This document shows, in pieces, positions 1 through 8,574 of a DNA stretch of 64,000 nt (within the stretch, counting starts at the first letter, position 1; each line of letters begins with the position of its first letter). The notes beneath the pieces are model-generated. The model was not told the DNA's origin. It saw nothing but the letters and a program-made list of their open reading frames with translations, and made no database searches. Source of the DNA: Burkholderia ubonensis (GTDB taxonomy: Bacteria > Pseudomonadota > Gammaproteobacteria > Burkholderiales > Burkholderiaceae). The DNA lies in NCBI RefSeq assembly GCF_001718695.1, contig NZ_CP013422.1, positions 992,001 through 1,056,000 on the forward strand. Reading direction: 5' to 3'. The position numbers and the translations under genes were made by a program.

Positions 1-74
1 GGCACGCGCCATGCGCGACATCGACCGCCGCCGCGACGCGGCCCGATCCACCCGATTCGAAGGAGTGTCCGATC

Positions 75-761
75 ATGAAGATTCTCGTTGTGCTGACGTC
101 GCACGACACCCTGGGCGACACCGGCAAGAAGACCGGCTTCTGGCTCGAGGAGCTGGCGGCGCCGTACTACGCGTTCAAGGATGCGGGCGCGGAACTGACG
201 CTCGTGTCGCCGCTGGGCGGGCAGCCGCCGATCGATCCGAAGAGCAGCGATCCGTCCGCGCAGACCGACGCGACCCGCCGCTTCGAAGCGGACGCGGCCG
301 CGAAAGCCGAGCTGGCCGCCACGCGCAAGCTCGCCGACGTGTTGCCCGACGACTACGACGCGGTGTTCTATCCGGGCGGCCACGGCCCGCTGTGGGATCT
401 CGCCGAGGACCTGCATTCGATCTCGCTGATCGAGCGCACGCTCGGCGCCGGCAAGCCGGTCGCGCTCGTGTGCCATGCGCCGGGCGTGCTGCGCCATGTG
501 AAGGACCCGAAGACGGCCGAATCGGTCGTGCGCGGCAAGCGCGTGACCGGCTTCACGAACAGCGAGGAAGCCGCCGTCGAGCTGACCGAAGTCGTGCCGT
601 TCCTCGTGCAGGACATGCTCGAGACCAACGGCGCGCGCTACGAGCGCGGCCCCGACTGGGCGCCGCACGTCGTCGTCGACGGGCTGCTGATCACCGGCCA
701 GAACCCGGCGTCGTCGGCGCCGGCGGCCGACGCGCTGCTCGCGCAGCTCAAGCGCGCGTAG
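75..761 (+). CDS. DJ-1/PfpI-family type 1 glutamine amidotransferase-like protein
   Basis: The 228-aa product has the DJ-1/PfpI fold signature of the Hsp31/YajL-type group: an N-terminal MKILVVLTSHD strand, the turn FYPGGHGPLWDL in the middle, and the nucleophile elbow VCHAPG with the catalytic cysteine. Family members act as glyoxalase III, deglycase or chaperone-like hydrolases in the cytoplasm; which of these applies cannot be read from sequence. An AAGGAG ribosome site sits eight bases before the ATG. It is followed on the same strand by an old yellow enzyme gene after about 150 bases, so both may serve detoxification of reactive carbonyls or electrophiles (inference). The 74 bases before it hold no recognisable gene. 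Confidence 0.9.
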   Translation: MKILVVLTSHDTLGDTGKKTGFWLEELAAPYYAFKDAGAELTLVSPLGGQPPIDPKSSDPSAQTDATRRFEADAAAKAELAATRKLADVLPDDYDAVFYPGGHGPLWDLAEDLHSISLIERTLGAGKPVALVCHAPGVLRHVKDPKTAESVVRGKRVTGFTNSEEAAVELTEVVPFLVQDMLETNGARYERGPDWAPHVVVDGLLITGQNPASSAPAADALLAQLKRA

Positions 762-805
762 CCTCCCGCGCGGCGCCGAACGTTGCGGCGCCGCCCGTTT
801 TCGTC

Positions 806-829
806 GCCCGCCGGCCCGCGCCGGCGGGC
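806..829 (+). terminator. GC-rich hairpin after the DJ-1 family gene
   Basis: A perfect 9-bp stem (GCCCGCCGG / CCGGCGGGC) with a 6-nt loop lies in the gap between two co-directional genes. No T run follows, so it may be a weak terminator or a transcript-stabilising hairpin. Confidence 0.4.
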
Positions 830-910
830 ATCCCGGATCGTTTCGCCGCGCGTCGCGCGGCGGGCCGTACCCGTGCCGTCGTTTTGCAGGACCAATCAAA
901 GGAGTCGTGG

Positions 911-2020
911 ATGTCTGCCCTGTTCGAACCGTTCAAACTCAAGGATGTCACGCTGCGCAACCGGATCGCGGTGCCGCCGATGTGCCAGTACGTCGCCGAA
1001 GACGGCGTCGTCAACGACTGGCATCACGTGCACCTCGCCGGCATCGCGCGCGGCGGCGCGGGCCTCGTGATCGCCGAGGCGACCGCGGTGGCGCCGGAAG
1101 GGCGCATCACGCCGGGCTGCGCGGGGCTGTGGACCGACGCGCAGGCACAAGCGTTCGCGCCGTCGGTCGCCGCGATCAAGGCGGCGGGCGCGGTGCCGGG
1201 CATCCAGCTCGCGCACGCGGGCCGCAAGGCGAGCGCGAACCGTCCGTGGGAAGGCGACGATCACATCGCCGACGGCGATCCGCACGGCTGGCCGACCATC
1301 GCGCCGTCGGCGGTGCCGTTCGGCGCGCACCTGCCGAAGGTGCCCCGCGAGATGACGCGCGACGACATCGCGCGCGTGCAGGCGGATTTCGTCGCGTCGG
1401 CCAAACGGGCGCGCGACATCGGCTTCGAATGGCTCGAGCTGCATTTCGCGCACGGCTATCTGGGCCAGAGCTTCTTCTCGGTGCATTCGAACCATCGCGA
1501 CGACGCGTACGGCGGCTCGGCCGACAATCGCGGCCGCTTCCTCGTCGAGACGCTCGCGGCCGTGCGCAAGGTGTGGCCGGAGCACCTGCCGCTGACCGCG
1601 CGGCTCGGCGTGATCGAATACGACGGCCGCGACGACGAGACGCTCGCCGAATCGATCGCGCTCACGCAGCGGCTGAAGGCGGAAGGGCTCGACCTGCTGA
1701 GCGTGTCGGTCGGCTTCTCGACGCCCGACGCGCAGATTCCGTGGGGCCCGGCGTTTCTCGCGCCGGTCGCCGAGCGGGTGCGCAGCGAGGCCGGGCTGCC
1801 GGTCGCGTCCGCGTGGGGGATCGATACGCCGCAGCTCGCCGAACGCGTGGTCGCGGACCAGCAGCTCGATCTCGTGATGGTCGGCCGCGCGCACCTGGCC
1901 GATCCGCACTGGCCGTACTACGCGGCCAAGCAGCTCGGCGTCGAGCGGCCGTCGTGGACGCTGCCCGCGCCGTACGCGCACTGGCTCGAGCGCTACCGCG
2001 TCGCCGACAAGGTGGCCTGA
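911..2020 (+). CDS. NADH:flavin oxidoreductase, old yellow enzyme family (YqjM/XenA-like)
   Basis: The 369-aa protein is an FMN-dependent ene-reductase of the old yellow enzyme family. It opens with the substrate-binding PPMCQY stretch (the active-site Cys typical of YqjM/XenA), has the LAHAGRKAS segment, the H-x-A-H-G-Y-L-x-x-S-F-x-S motif near residue 180 followed by YGGSADNRGRF, and the C-terminal FMN-phosphate region MVGRAHLADP. Such enzymes reduce activated C=C bonds or nitro compounds with NAD(P)H in the cytoplasm. The start is fixed by AAAGGAG seven bases before the ATG; the reading frame is open far upstream but without a better start. Length and domain limits match the family. Confidence 0.93.
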   Translation: MSALFEPFKLKDVTLRNRIAVPPMCQYVAEDGVVNDWHHVHLAGIARGGAGLVIAEATAVAPEGRITPGCAGLWTDAQAQAFAPSVAAIKAAGAVPGIQLAHAGRKASANRPWEGDDHIADGDPHGWPTIAPSAVPFGAHLPKVPREMTRDDIARVQADFVASAKRARDIGFEWLELHFAHGYLGQSFFSVHSNHRDDAYGGSADNRGRFLVETLAAVRKVWPEHLPLTARLGVIEYDGRDDETLAESIALTQRLKAEGLDLLSVSVGFSTPDAQIPWGPAFLAPVAERVRSEAGLPVASAWGIDTPQLAERVVADQQLDLVMVGRAHLADPHWPYYAAKQLGVERPSWTLPAPYAHWLERYRVADKVA

Positions 2021-2032
2021 GCCAGAGCGCGA

Positions 2033-2073
2033 GCACGCGCCGTGCATTTGACAATGCTTGGCAAGGCGCGTGC
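2033..2073 (+). terminator. Hairpin after the old yellow enzyme gene
   Basis: GCACGCGCC at 2033-2041 pairs perfectly with GGCGCGTGC at 2065-2073 across a 23-nt loop, starting 12 bases after the stop codon. There is no clear T run, so terminator function is only suggested by position. Confidence 0.35.
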
Positions 2074-2098
2074 CTCGCGTCGCGACATCGATGGATAG

Positions 2099-2141
2099 AA
2101 TGGCGGTTCGTGCAGGCATGCGGCCTGCGCGAACCGCCATT
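2099..2141 (+). repeat. 19-bp inverted repeat in the leader of the AI-2E-type permease gene
   Basis: Arms 2099-2117 and 2123-2141 (AATGGCGGTTCG at the outer end) are complementary over 19 bp apart from a single G.U wobble, with a 5-nt loop. It ends 18 bases before the next gene's ATG and follows a TAGAAT element at 2096-2101. In RNA it would form a very stable hairpin just upstream of the ribosome site. It could be a terminator of the preceding gene, an attenuator or a translation-control hairpin. Confidence 0.75.
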
Positions 2142-2159
2142 CCTACTTTCCGAGGTGCC

Positions 2160-3230
2160 ATGACCGCACAGGTCCCGCCGTCAAACGACATCGCCGCGCG
2201 GCCGCGCGCACAGCAGATCGCCCGCGTCGTGCTGTACGCGGGGCTGCTGGCGCTCGCGCTGTGGGTGATCCGCGCGTTCATCCCGGCGATCGCGTGGGCG
2301 TGCGTGATCGCGATCGCGCTGTGGCCGCTGCTGAAGCGCTTCGAGTCGCACCGGCTGTTCCGCGAGCGGCCGACCGTCGTCGCGACCGTCATCACGGCCG
2401 CGGTGTCGCTGCTCGTCGTGCTGCCGGTGGCGGTCGCGCTGATCCAGGCGATCGGGCAGGCGCACGACCTGCGCATCTGGCTGCACTCGATCCAGGACAA
2501 CGGCATCGCGCTGCCCGACGTGGTGAGCCGCTTGCCCTACGGCTCCACGCAGATCGCCGACTGGTGGCAGGCCAATCTCGGTCACCCGCTGCACGCGGGC
2601 ACGGCGATGCATGGCGCGAACGGCGAGAAGGTCATCGCGTTCGGCCGGCACTTCGGCTCGAAGCTCGCGCATGCGGTGCTCGAATTCGGCTTCATGCTGG
2701 TCACGCTGTTCGTGATCCTGCGCGCGGGCCACAAGCTATCGGGCGCGTTGCTGCAGGGCGTGCAGCGCGCGTTCGGCGGCAACGGTGCGCAGTTGATCGA
2801 GCGGATGGCGGCGGCCGTGCACGGCACCGTGACGGGCCTCGTCGTGGTCGGGCTCGGCGAAGGCGCGCTGCTCGGCATCGCCTACGTGCTCGCGGGCGTG
2901 CCGCATGCGGCGCTGCTCGGGCTCGTCACGGCGATCGCCGCAATGCTGCCGTTCTGCGCGCCGATCGTGTTCTGCGGCGCGGCGCTGTGGCTGTTCGTGC
3001 AGGGCGCGACCGCGTGGGCGGTGGCGGTGGCCGCGACCGGCTTCGTCGTCGTGTTCGTCGCCGAGCACTTCGTGCGGCCGGTGCTGATCGGCAGCTCGGC
3101 GCGGCTGCCGTTCCTGCTCGTGCTGTTCGGCATTCTCGGCGGCGCCGAGACGTTCGGCCTGCTCGGCCTGTTCATCGGCCCCGCGCTGATGACCGTGCTC
3201 ACGATGCTGTGGGCCGAGTGGGTCGCCTGA
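2160..3230 (+). CDS. AI-2E family transporter (PerM/YhhT-like permease)
   Basis: A 356-aa inner-membrane protein with the AI-2E exporter (UPF0118) layout: two N-terminal membrane segments (GLLALALWVIRAFIPAIAW), a third pair around LLVVLPVAVALI, a soluble central part, and a C-terminal block of hydrophobic segments ending with the family hallmark of LFGILGGAETFGLLGLFIGP. Members export quorum-signal-like molecules or take part in Na+(Li+)/H+ antiport; the substrate here is unknown. The ATG after GAGGTGCC is chosen because upstream in-frame codons run through the strong inverted repeat at 2099-2141. No partner gene is linked. Confidence 0.88.
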   Translation: MTAQVPPSNDIAARPRAQQIARVVLYAGLLALALWVIRAFIPAIAWACVIAIALWPLLKRFESHRLFRERPTVVATVITAAVSLLVVLPVAVALIQAIGQAHDLRIWLHSIQDNGIALPDVVSRLPYGSTQIADWWQANLGHPLHAGTAMHGANGEKVIAFGRHFGSKLAHAVLEFGFMLVTLFVILRAGHKLSGALLQGVQRAFGGNGAQLIERMAAAVHGTVTGLVVVGLGEGALLGIAYVLAGVPHAALLGLVTAIAAMLPFCAPIVFCGAALWLFVQGATAWAVAVAATGFVVVFVAEHFVRPVLIGSSARLPFLLVLFGILGGAETFGLLGLFIGPALMTVLTMLWAEWVA

Positions 3231-3451
3231 CGATGGACGCGCCGGCCGGCGCGTCGGCGCGCTGCGCTCGCGCGGGCGCATGTGCAGGCCGCGTGGCGGC
3301 GCAACGATGCATGACGATTCGCTCGCGTGCCGTGCGGCGTCGGCCGGCGCGCCGGCCACCTGTCTGTAGATTTCTTTTCGATCCGGCCCCGAAGGTCGAG
3401 TAGCATGGGGGCTTTCGACCGCGCCGGCCTGGCGCAGCAGATCTTCCGAGC

Positions 3452-3826
3452 ATGCGATCGATCCCGATGTCCCGGCCCGCAGCGGCGCTCTCCCTGGCCG
3501 CCAGTTGCCTGATGCTGCATGGCTGCGCGTGGTTCGACTCGTGGCTGCCGTTCTCGTATTCACGCACGCCGTTGCCGCGCGCCGCATCGCGGCACGGCGC
3601 GACGCGCGCCGACGTCATTCGCGCGGGCGGCAACCCGCGCAGCGTGTGGATGGTCCGCAACGGCAGCGGCGTCTGCTACAACTACTTCATCGAACACGGC
3701 AACGAACACCGGCCTTATTTCGTCGTGTTCGACAAGGCCGGCGCGGTCACGCGATCCGGCTTCGACACCTGCATGGATGCCGACCGCAAGGGCATGCTCC
3801 AGTCGCACAAGGCCGCCGCGCGCTAG
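3452..3826 (+). CDS. Small outer-membrane-type lipoprotein, BamE/OsmE-like
   Basis: The 124-aa product has a signal peptide ending in a lipobox (LMLHGC, Cys near residue 25), so it should be lipidated. After the anchor the pattern GATRADVIRAGGNPRSVW, then an aromatic-rich strand pair (YNYFIE..., YFVVFDKAGAVTRSGF) resembles the BamE/SmpA/OsmE fold, in which a G-x-[ST]-x-x-x-[VI]-x-x-x-x-G-x-P motif opens the domain. Assignment to that fold is by pattern only. It stands alone between the permease and a convergent SDR gene, so a stress-related envelope role is only inferred. Confidence 0.75.
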   Translation: MRSIPMSRPAAALSLAASCLMLHGCAWFDSWLPFSYSRTPLPRAASRHGATRADVIRAGGNPRSVWMVRNGSGVCYNYFIEHGNEHRPYFVVFDKAGAVTRSGFDTCMDADRKGMLQSHKAAAR

Positions 3827-3886
3827 TACGACGGCAAGGCAGACGGCAAGGCGCAAGGCCCGCCGTCGTGCGCTGTCACACTGCCG

Positions 3887-4681
3887 TCACGCGATCGTAT
3901 CGACCACGCCCCCATCGACCCGCAGCGCGGCGCCTGTCGTCGCCGACGCCTGCGGCGAGCATACGTACACCACCAGGTTTGCCACTTCCGCCGGCGTCGC
4001 CGGCCGCTGGATGATCGAGCTCGAACGATGTGTGCGCACGAATTCGATCGCGACCTCGTCGACGCTGCGGCCGGTCTCGTCGGCGGTTTCCTTCAGCAGC
4101 GTGCGCACGCCTTCCGACAGCGTCGGCCCCGGCAGCACCGAATTGACCGTGACCCGGCTGCCGGCCGCGAGCTTCGCGAGCCCGCGCGCGATCGACAGCT
4201 GCGCGGTTTTCGTGAAGCCGTAGTGGATCATGTCGACCGGGATGTTCAGCGCCGATTCCGACGAGATGAACACGACGCGCCCCCAGTCGCGCTCGAGCAT
4301 CCCCTTCATGTAATGCCGCGCGAGCCGCACGCCGGACATCACGTTCGTCTGGAAGTAGTGCGTCCATTCGGCGTCGTCGATGTCGAAGAACGGCTTCAGG
4401 CCGTAGACGCCCGCATTGTTGACGAGGATGTCGGCCTGCGGCATGGCGCGCGTCACGCGTGCGGCGCCGTCCGCGTCGGACAGGTCGGCGGCGACGCCTT
4501 CGACGGTCGCGCCCGGCGCTGCGCGGCGCAGGTGCGCGAGCGCGGACTGCACCGACGTTTCGCTGCGGCCGTTGACGACGACGCGCGCGCCGGCGCGCGC
4601 GAGCCCTTCGGCGATCGCCAGCCCGATGCCGGCGGTGGAAGCGGTGACGATCGCGGTCTTGCCACTCAGATCGATGTGCAT
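3887..4681 (-). CDS. SDR family NAD(P)-dependent oxidoreductase
   Basis: A 264-aa classical short-chain dehydrogenase: nucleotide-binding TASTAGIG near residue 12, NNAG near residue 90, the catalytic Ser in FISSES, and the Y-x-x-x-K pair in YGFTK. The C terminus GAALRVDGGVV is the usual tetramer-contact tail. Substrate unknown. The start is the ATG giving MHIDLSGK, since family proteins begin just before the first strand. It is convergent with the lipoprotein gene and divergent from an AraC-type regulator 168 bases away, which is the likely controller. Confidence 0.92.
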   Translation of the reverse strand: MHIDLSGKTAIVTASTAGIGLAIAEGLARAGARVVVNGRSETSVQSALAHLRRAAPGATVEGVAADLSDADGAARVTRAMPQADILVNNAGVYGLKPFFDIDDAEWTHYFQTNVMSGVRLARHYMKGMLERDWGRVVFISSESALNIPVDMIHYGFTKTAQLSIARGLAKLAAGSRVTVNSVLPGPTLSEGVRTLLKETADETGRSVDEVAIEFVRTHRSSSIIQRPATPAEVANLVVYVCSPQASATTGAALRVDGGVVDTIA

Positions 4682-4849
4682 ACGTGTGAAGTGCGATGGG
4701 TGGAAGGAAGCCGCCGGGCCTGCCGCGGCGGCCGGAATTCCAAGCTTAGGCGAAACCGCGCGATTCGGTAGGGCCTGGTCACGCGATTGCTTCGGCCGGG
4801 GCGGTCCTGTACCGTGTGCGTTCGCCGTCCGATCCGGGAGCCCGTCCGC

Positions 4850-5701
4850 GTGAGCCGTTCCGTCAAACCCGCCGTGCCGTCGCCGTTCTGGCGCGATGCC
4901 GCGCTGCCGTTCATCGAGGCGCGCACCGTCGACGACGGGCGCACGATCTGCTACGCGAAGCACACGCACGACACGTTTTCGCTCGGAGCGGTCGTCGGCG
5001 GCACGAGCACCTACGTGAACGGCGCGACGCAGGAACGCATCGGGTCCGGCGCGCTCGTGATCATCGATCCCGAACAGGTGCATGCGTGCAACCCGTACGG
5101 GCGCGACGCGTGGGCCTACCGGATGGTGTACGTCGACGTGCCGTGGCTCGCGCGGCTGCAGCATGCGCTCGGCCGCGATCCGAACACGGATTTTCACGGC
5201 TTTTCGCAGACGTCGAGCGTGCGGCGCGACCTGTTCGCGCAATTCGGCCGCTTCTACCGGACGCTCGTCGCACCCGGCGTCGAGCCGCTCGGCAAGGAAA
5301 GCGCCGCCGTCGAGTTCTTCACGCGGCTGCACGACGCGCTCGACCCGGCCGCGCCGCGCGCGCCGTGCGCTGCCAACCATGCGAAGCTCGCGCGCGCCGC
5401 CGACTACATCGCCGCGCACTGCCGCGACGCGGTGACGCTCGACGCGATCTGCGCGGCGGCCGAGCTGTCGCCGTCGTACCTGATCCGCGCATTCAACGCG
5501 CGCTACGGGATGACGCCGCACGCGTTCCTGATCGATCGCCGCGTGCAGTACGGCCGCGCCGAGCTGCGCCGCGGACGGCCGATCGCGGACGTCGCGCTCG
5601 ACGCGGGGTTTGCCGATCAGGCGCATTTCCAGCGCGCATTCCGGCGGATCGCGGCGGCGACGCCGGGGCAGTATCGCGGCGCGGTCGGCGCTTCGCGCTA
5701 G
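4850..5701 (+). CDS. AraC family transcriptional regulator
   Basis: About 283 aa with a GTG start (GGGAG ten bases upstream). The N-terminal half is a cupin-like AraC ligand domain (AKHTHDTFSLGAV with the paired histidines, then GALVIIDPEQVHACNP). The C-terminal 100 residues carry two helix-turn-helix motifs: TLDAICAAAELSPSYLIRAF and the family signature PIADVALDAGFADQAHFQRAF. A longer reading beginning at 4787 is possible but is Arg-rich and lacks a ribosome site. It is divergent from the SDR gene and convergent with a LysE-type exporter, the common arrangement for this regulator subfamily in Burkholderia and Pseudomonas. Confidence 0.9.
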   Translation: MSRSVKPAVPSPFWRDAALPFIEARTVDDGRTICYAKHTHDTFSLGAVVGGTSTYVNGATQERIGSGALVIIDPEQVHACNPYGRDAWAYRMVYVDVPWLARLQHALGRDPNTDFHGFSQTSSVRRDLFAQFGRFYRTLVAPGVEPLGKESAAVEFFTRLHDALDPAAPRAPCAANHAKLARAADYIAAHCRDAVTLDAICAAAELSPSYLIRAFNARYGMTPHAFLIDRRVQYGRAELRRGRPIADVALDAGFADQAHFQRAFRRIAAATPGQYRGAVGASR

Positions 5702-5745
5702 GCGCGGCCGGCCAGGCGCGGCTGGCTAGGCGCGGCCGGCTAGGC
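5699..5745. repeat. Three 14-bp tandem repeats across two convergent stop codons
   Basis: TAGGCGCGGCCGGC is repeated three times (5699-5712, 5713-5726, 5727-5740) with two substitutions in the middle copy, then a partial fourth copy. The first unit supplies the TAG stop of the AraC gene; the last junction supplies the stop of the LysE gene on the other strand. Confidence 0.8.
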
Positions 5746-6327
5746 GTCGAGCAGAAAGAGCGCGCTGCCCGCGAGCAGCAGCGCCATCAGCCGGTTGAAC
5801 ACGCGCATCCGGGCCGCATTCGCGAGCCGGTGCCGCAGCGACGCGCCCGCATACGACCAGCACGCGATCGACGCGAAACAGATCACCAGATACAGCGCGG
5901 CAAACTGCCAGACCAGCGCCCGGTCGCCGTCGGCCGCGTACGCGCCCATCGCGGCGACGCACGCGAGCCACGCCTTCGGATTCAGCCATTGCATCGCCGC
6001 GCCCGAGGCCGCGGACGGACCGGCGACCTGCGCGTCCGGCGCGAGCCGCCCGTCGTCGAGCGCGAGGCGCAGCGCCATGTACAGCAGGAACGCGATGCCG
6101 GACCATTGCGTCGCCGTCGTCAGTACCGGCCAGCGCACCAGCGCCGCGTGCAGGCCGAGCCCGATCAGCAGGAACAGCGCGACGAAGCCGAGCGTCGCGC
6201 CGGCCGCGTAGCGCAGGCTCGCGCCGAGGCCGTAGCGCGCGCCGGCACTCAGCGCGACGATGTTGACGGGGCCGGGGGTGACCGACGACGCGAGTGCGAA
6301 CGCCGCCATTGAAACCAGAATGCTCAT
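5740..6327 (-). CDS. LysE/RhtB family amino-acid exporter
   Basis: A 195-aa inner-membrane protein of the LysE superfamily with about six hydrophobic segments. The N-terminal SVTPGPVNIVALSAGARYG is the family signature, and the central AMQWLNPKAWLACVAAMGAY matches the conserved N-P-K-A/T-x-L segment. Family members export amino acids or their analogues. It faces the AraC-type regulator gene end to end, with stops 39 bases apart across a short tandem repeat. The AraC regulator is the likely controller, judged only from their common co-occurrence. Confidence 0.9.
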   Translation of the reverse strand: MSILVSMAAFALASSVTPGPVNIVALSAGARYGLGASLRYAAGATLGFVALFLLIGLGLHAALVRWPVLTTATQWSGIAFLLYMALRLALDDGRLAPDAQVAGPSAASGAAMQWLNPKAWLACVAAMGAYAADGDRALVWQFAALYLVICFASIACWSYAGASLRHRLANAARMRVFNRLMALLLAGSALFLLDA

Positions 6328-6421
6328 CAGGTGTCTCCATGCGACAGGTTGAAAGTCGCATCGAGACTACGGGCGCCGCGTCGGCCCGTATTGAAGAAAA
6401 CTGCCCTCGGCGCGCGGACCG

Positions 6422-7864
6422 TCAGCGCAGCGCGCGCGATGCCTGCGCCAGCACGGGCGGCCCGTCGGCCTCGACACCGCGCGCGGGAGCGCGGCCGTCC
6501 GCATGTATCGCCACGGAGAAGCCGAACGTATTGACGCCGCCCGCGCACGCGACGAACACGCTGCCGCCGTGCATCTCCGCGACGGCCTTGACGATCGACA
6601 GCCCGAGCCCGTGGTTCTCCTTGCTGTTCGCGCGCGCTTCCTCGAGCCGGTAGAAGCGCTCGAACATGTGCGCGCGCTGGCCGACGTCGATCGGCTCGCC
6701 GGGGTTCGCGACCGCCACCTCGACGAGCGCGTCGCGCCGCGCGATCGTCACGCTCAGCAGCGCGCCAGGCGCCGAATGCTGGATCGCGTTGATCAGCAGG
6801 TTCGTCATCGCGCGGCGGAACAGCGACGGGTCGACGCTCGCGCGCGCGTCGCCGTGCAGCTCGGCGCGCAGTTGCGCCTCGTCGAGCGGGATTTCGAGGA
6901 AGTCGAGCATGCGCCGCACTTCGTCGGCGAGCGACACGTCCTTCAGGTCGGTCGCGCGTTCGCCGCGATCGCTGCGCGACAGGAACAGCATGTCGTTGAC
7001 GATCACGCGCAGCCGCTCGAATTCCTCGAGGTTCGACTGCAGCGTCTGGCGCATCCGCTCGACCGAGCGGTCGCGGCTCGTCAGCGCGACCTGGGTCTGG
7101 CCGATCAGGATGCTGACCGGCGTGCGCAGCTCGTGCGCGACGTCCGCGTTGAACGCCTCGAGCCGCCCGTACGCCTGCTGGATGCGTTCGAGCGCGCCGT
7201 TGAACGACGCGGCGAGCTCGCGCAGCTCGGCCGGCAGCGCGTCGGTCTGCAGCCGCTGGTGCCGGTTCGCGGAGCCGATGGCCGCCGCTTCCTGCGACAT
7301 GCGCTCGAGCGGCGCGAGCCCGAAGCGGGCGACCGCGCGGCCGAGCAGCAGCGTGACGCCGGTCGCGAACGCGATCAGCGCGGCCAGCGTCCAGCCGTAG
7401 CGGCGCAGCATCCGCTGCGTGCGCTCGCACGACGTCGCGACGCTCAGCGTCAGGTCGGGGCGCTCGCCGCTGCCGGCCACCGTGACCGTCTTCGTCATCA
7501 CGTCGTAGCTGCTGCCGTTGAGCCGGTAGCGCTGGAACGCGCCGAACGGCGCGCCGTGCGGCGTGCCGTCCACCGCGCGCCCGAAGCGGAACGCGGGATT
7601 CGCGCTGTCGACCCGGTAATGCGTCGAGCCGTCCGGCGGCTCCAGATCGGCGAGCTTTTCCTGCGTGATGTGCCAGCGCGCCGGCGTGGTCGCATGCGAC
7701 ACGATCATCTCGACCACCTTGGTGCGCGTGTCGAGCGTCGCGCGCAGCTCGGCGAACAGCTGCCGCTCCATCATCACGAACAGGCCGCACCCGACCAGCG
7801 TGAACACGACGAACGACACGATGCCGAACATCGCGGACAGGCGCAGCGCGATCGAGCGTTTCAT
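6422..7864 (-). CDS. Heavy-metal-type sensor histidine kinase (IrlS/CusS-like)
   Basis: The 480-aa kinase has an N-terminal membrane segment (FGIVSFVVFTLVGCGLFVMM), a periplasmic sensor of about 130 residues, a second membrane segment (LAALIAFATGVTLLLG), a HAMP region, then the phosphoacceptor box FNADVAHELRTPVSILIGQ and ATPase motifs (NLLINAIQHS, ENHGLGLSIVKAVAEMHGG). This is the CusS/CopS/IrlS group that senses Cu, Zn or Cd in the periplasm. It overlaps its regulator gene by four bases (ATGA), so the two are translationally coupled. No efflux genes are adjacent, so the regulon must lie elsewhere. Confidence 0.92.
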   Translation of the reverse strand: MKRSIALRLSAMFGIVSFVVFTLVGCGLFVMMERQLFAELRATLDTRTKVVEMIVSHATTPARWHITQEKLADLEPPDGSTHYRVDSANPAFRFGRAVDGTPHGAPFGAFQRYRLNGSSYDVMTKTVTVAGSGERPDLTLSVATSCERTQRMLRRYGWTLAALIAFATGVTLLLGRAVARFGLAPLERMSQEAAAIGSANRHQRLQTDALPAELRELAASFNGALERIQQAYGRLEAFNADVAHELRTPVSILIGQTQVALTSRDRSVERMRQTLQSNLEEFERLRVIVNDMLFLSRSDRGERATDLKDVSLADEVRRMLDFLEIPLDEAQLRAELHGDARASVDPSLFRRAMTNLLINAIQHSAPGALLSVTIARRDALVEVAVANPGEPIDVGQRAHMFERFYRLEEARANSKENHGLGLSIVKAVAEMHGGSVFVACAGGVNTFGFSVAIHADGRAPARGVEADGPPVLAQASRALR

Positions 7865-8574
7865 GCGCGCCTCTCGCCGTCGCCGTCCTCGCGCGCCTCG
7901 CGCTCCTCGCGCTCCTCGAGGACGTAGCCCATCCCGCGGATCGTATGCAGCAGCTTGTCGGCGAACGGGCCGTCGAGCTTCGCGCGCAGGCGCTTGATCG
8001 CGGTCTCGACGACGTTCGCGTTGCTGTCGAAGTTCACGTCCCACACGAGCTCGGCGATGGTCGTCTTCGACAGCACCTCGCCGCTGCGGCGCGCGAGCAC
8101 GCCGAGCAACTGGAACTCCTGCGCGGTCAGGTCGAGGCGCGTGCCGTCGCGCGTCGCGCGGCGGCCGATCAGGTCGACCCGCAGGTCGCCGATCGAGATC
8201 AGCGTCGATTCCTGCACGCGCGCGCGGCGCGTCAGCGCGCGCAGCCGCTCGATCAGCTCGAGGAACGAGAACGGCTTGGTCAGGTAGTCGTCGGCGCCGC
8301 CGCGCAGGCCGCGCACGCGGTCGTCGACGCGGTCGCGCGCGGTCAGCATGATCACCGGCGTCTGCTTCTGCGCGCGCAGCGCGCGCAACACGCCGAAGCC
8401 GTCGAGCTTCGGCAGCATCACGTCGAGCACCACCACGTCGTAGTCGAATTCGACGGCTTTCCACGCGCCGTCCTCGCCGTCGAGCGCGGTGTCGACCACC
8501 CAGCCTTCCTCGGTCAGGCCGCTCTTCAGGTATTCGACGACCTTGAGTTCGTCTTCGACGATCAGGACTTTCAT
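7861..8574 (-). CDS. OmpR-type response regulator, heavy-metal group (IrlR/CusR-like)
   Basis: A 237-aa two-domain regulator. The receiver begins MKVLIVEDE, has the phospho-Asp in VVVLDVMLPKLDG and the conserved Lys in YLTKPFSF. The C-terminal winged helix (residues about 125-222) has the DNA-recognition region SNANVVETAIKRLRAKLDG and the wing IRGMGYVLE, typical of CusR/CzcR/IrlR. The tail after the wing is an acidic/Arg-rich extension. It is first in a two-gene operon with the kinase gene; 326 bases of non-coding DNA upstream should hold the promoter. Confidence 0.93.
   Translation of the reverse strand: MKVLIVEDELKVVEYLKSGLTEEGWVVDTALDGEDGAWKAVEFDYDVVVLDVMLPKLDGFGVLRALRAQKQTPVIMLTARDRVDDRVRGLRGGADDYLTKPFSFLELIERLRALTRRARVQESTLISIGDLRVDLIGRRATRDGTRLDLTAQEFQLLGVLARRSGEVLSKTTIAELVWDVNFDSNANVVETAIKRLRAKLDGPFADKLLHTIRGMGYVLEEREEREAREDGDGERRA

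Noticed and set aside
1..74. Possible end of an upstream gene at the left edge
   Set aside because: No frame shows recognisable protein sequence before the DJ-1 family gene; only its ribosome site is clear.
896..2506. Long open frame (536 codons) on the minus strand across the old yellow enzyme gene
   Set aside because: It is the antisense shadow of a clear enzyme gene; composition is Arg/His-rich without any motif, a common artefact in GC-rich DNA.
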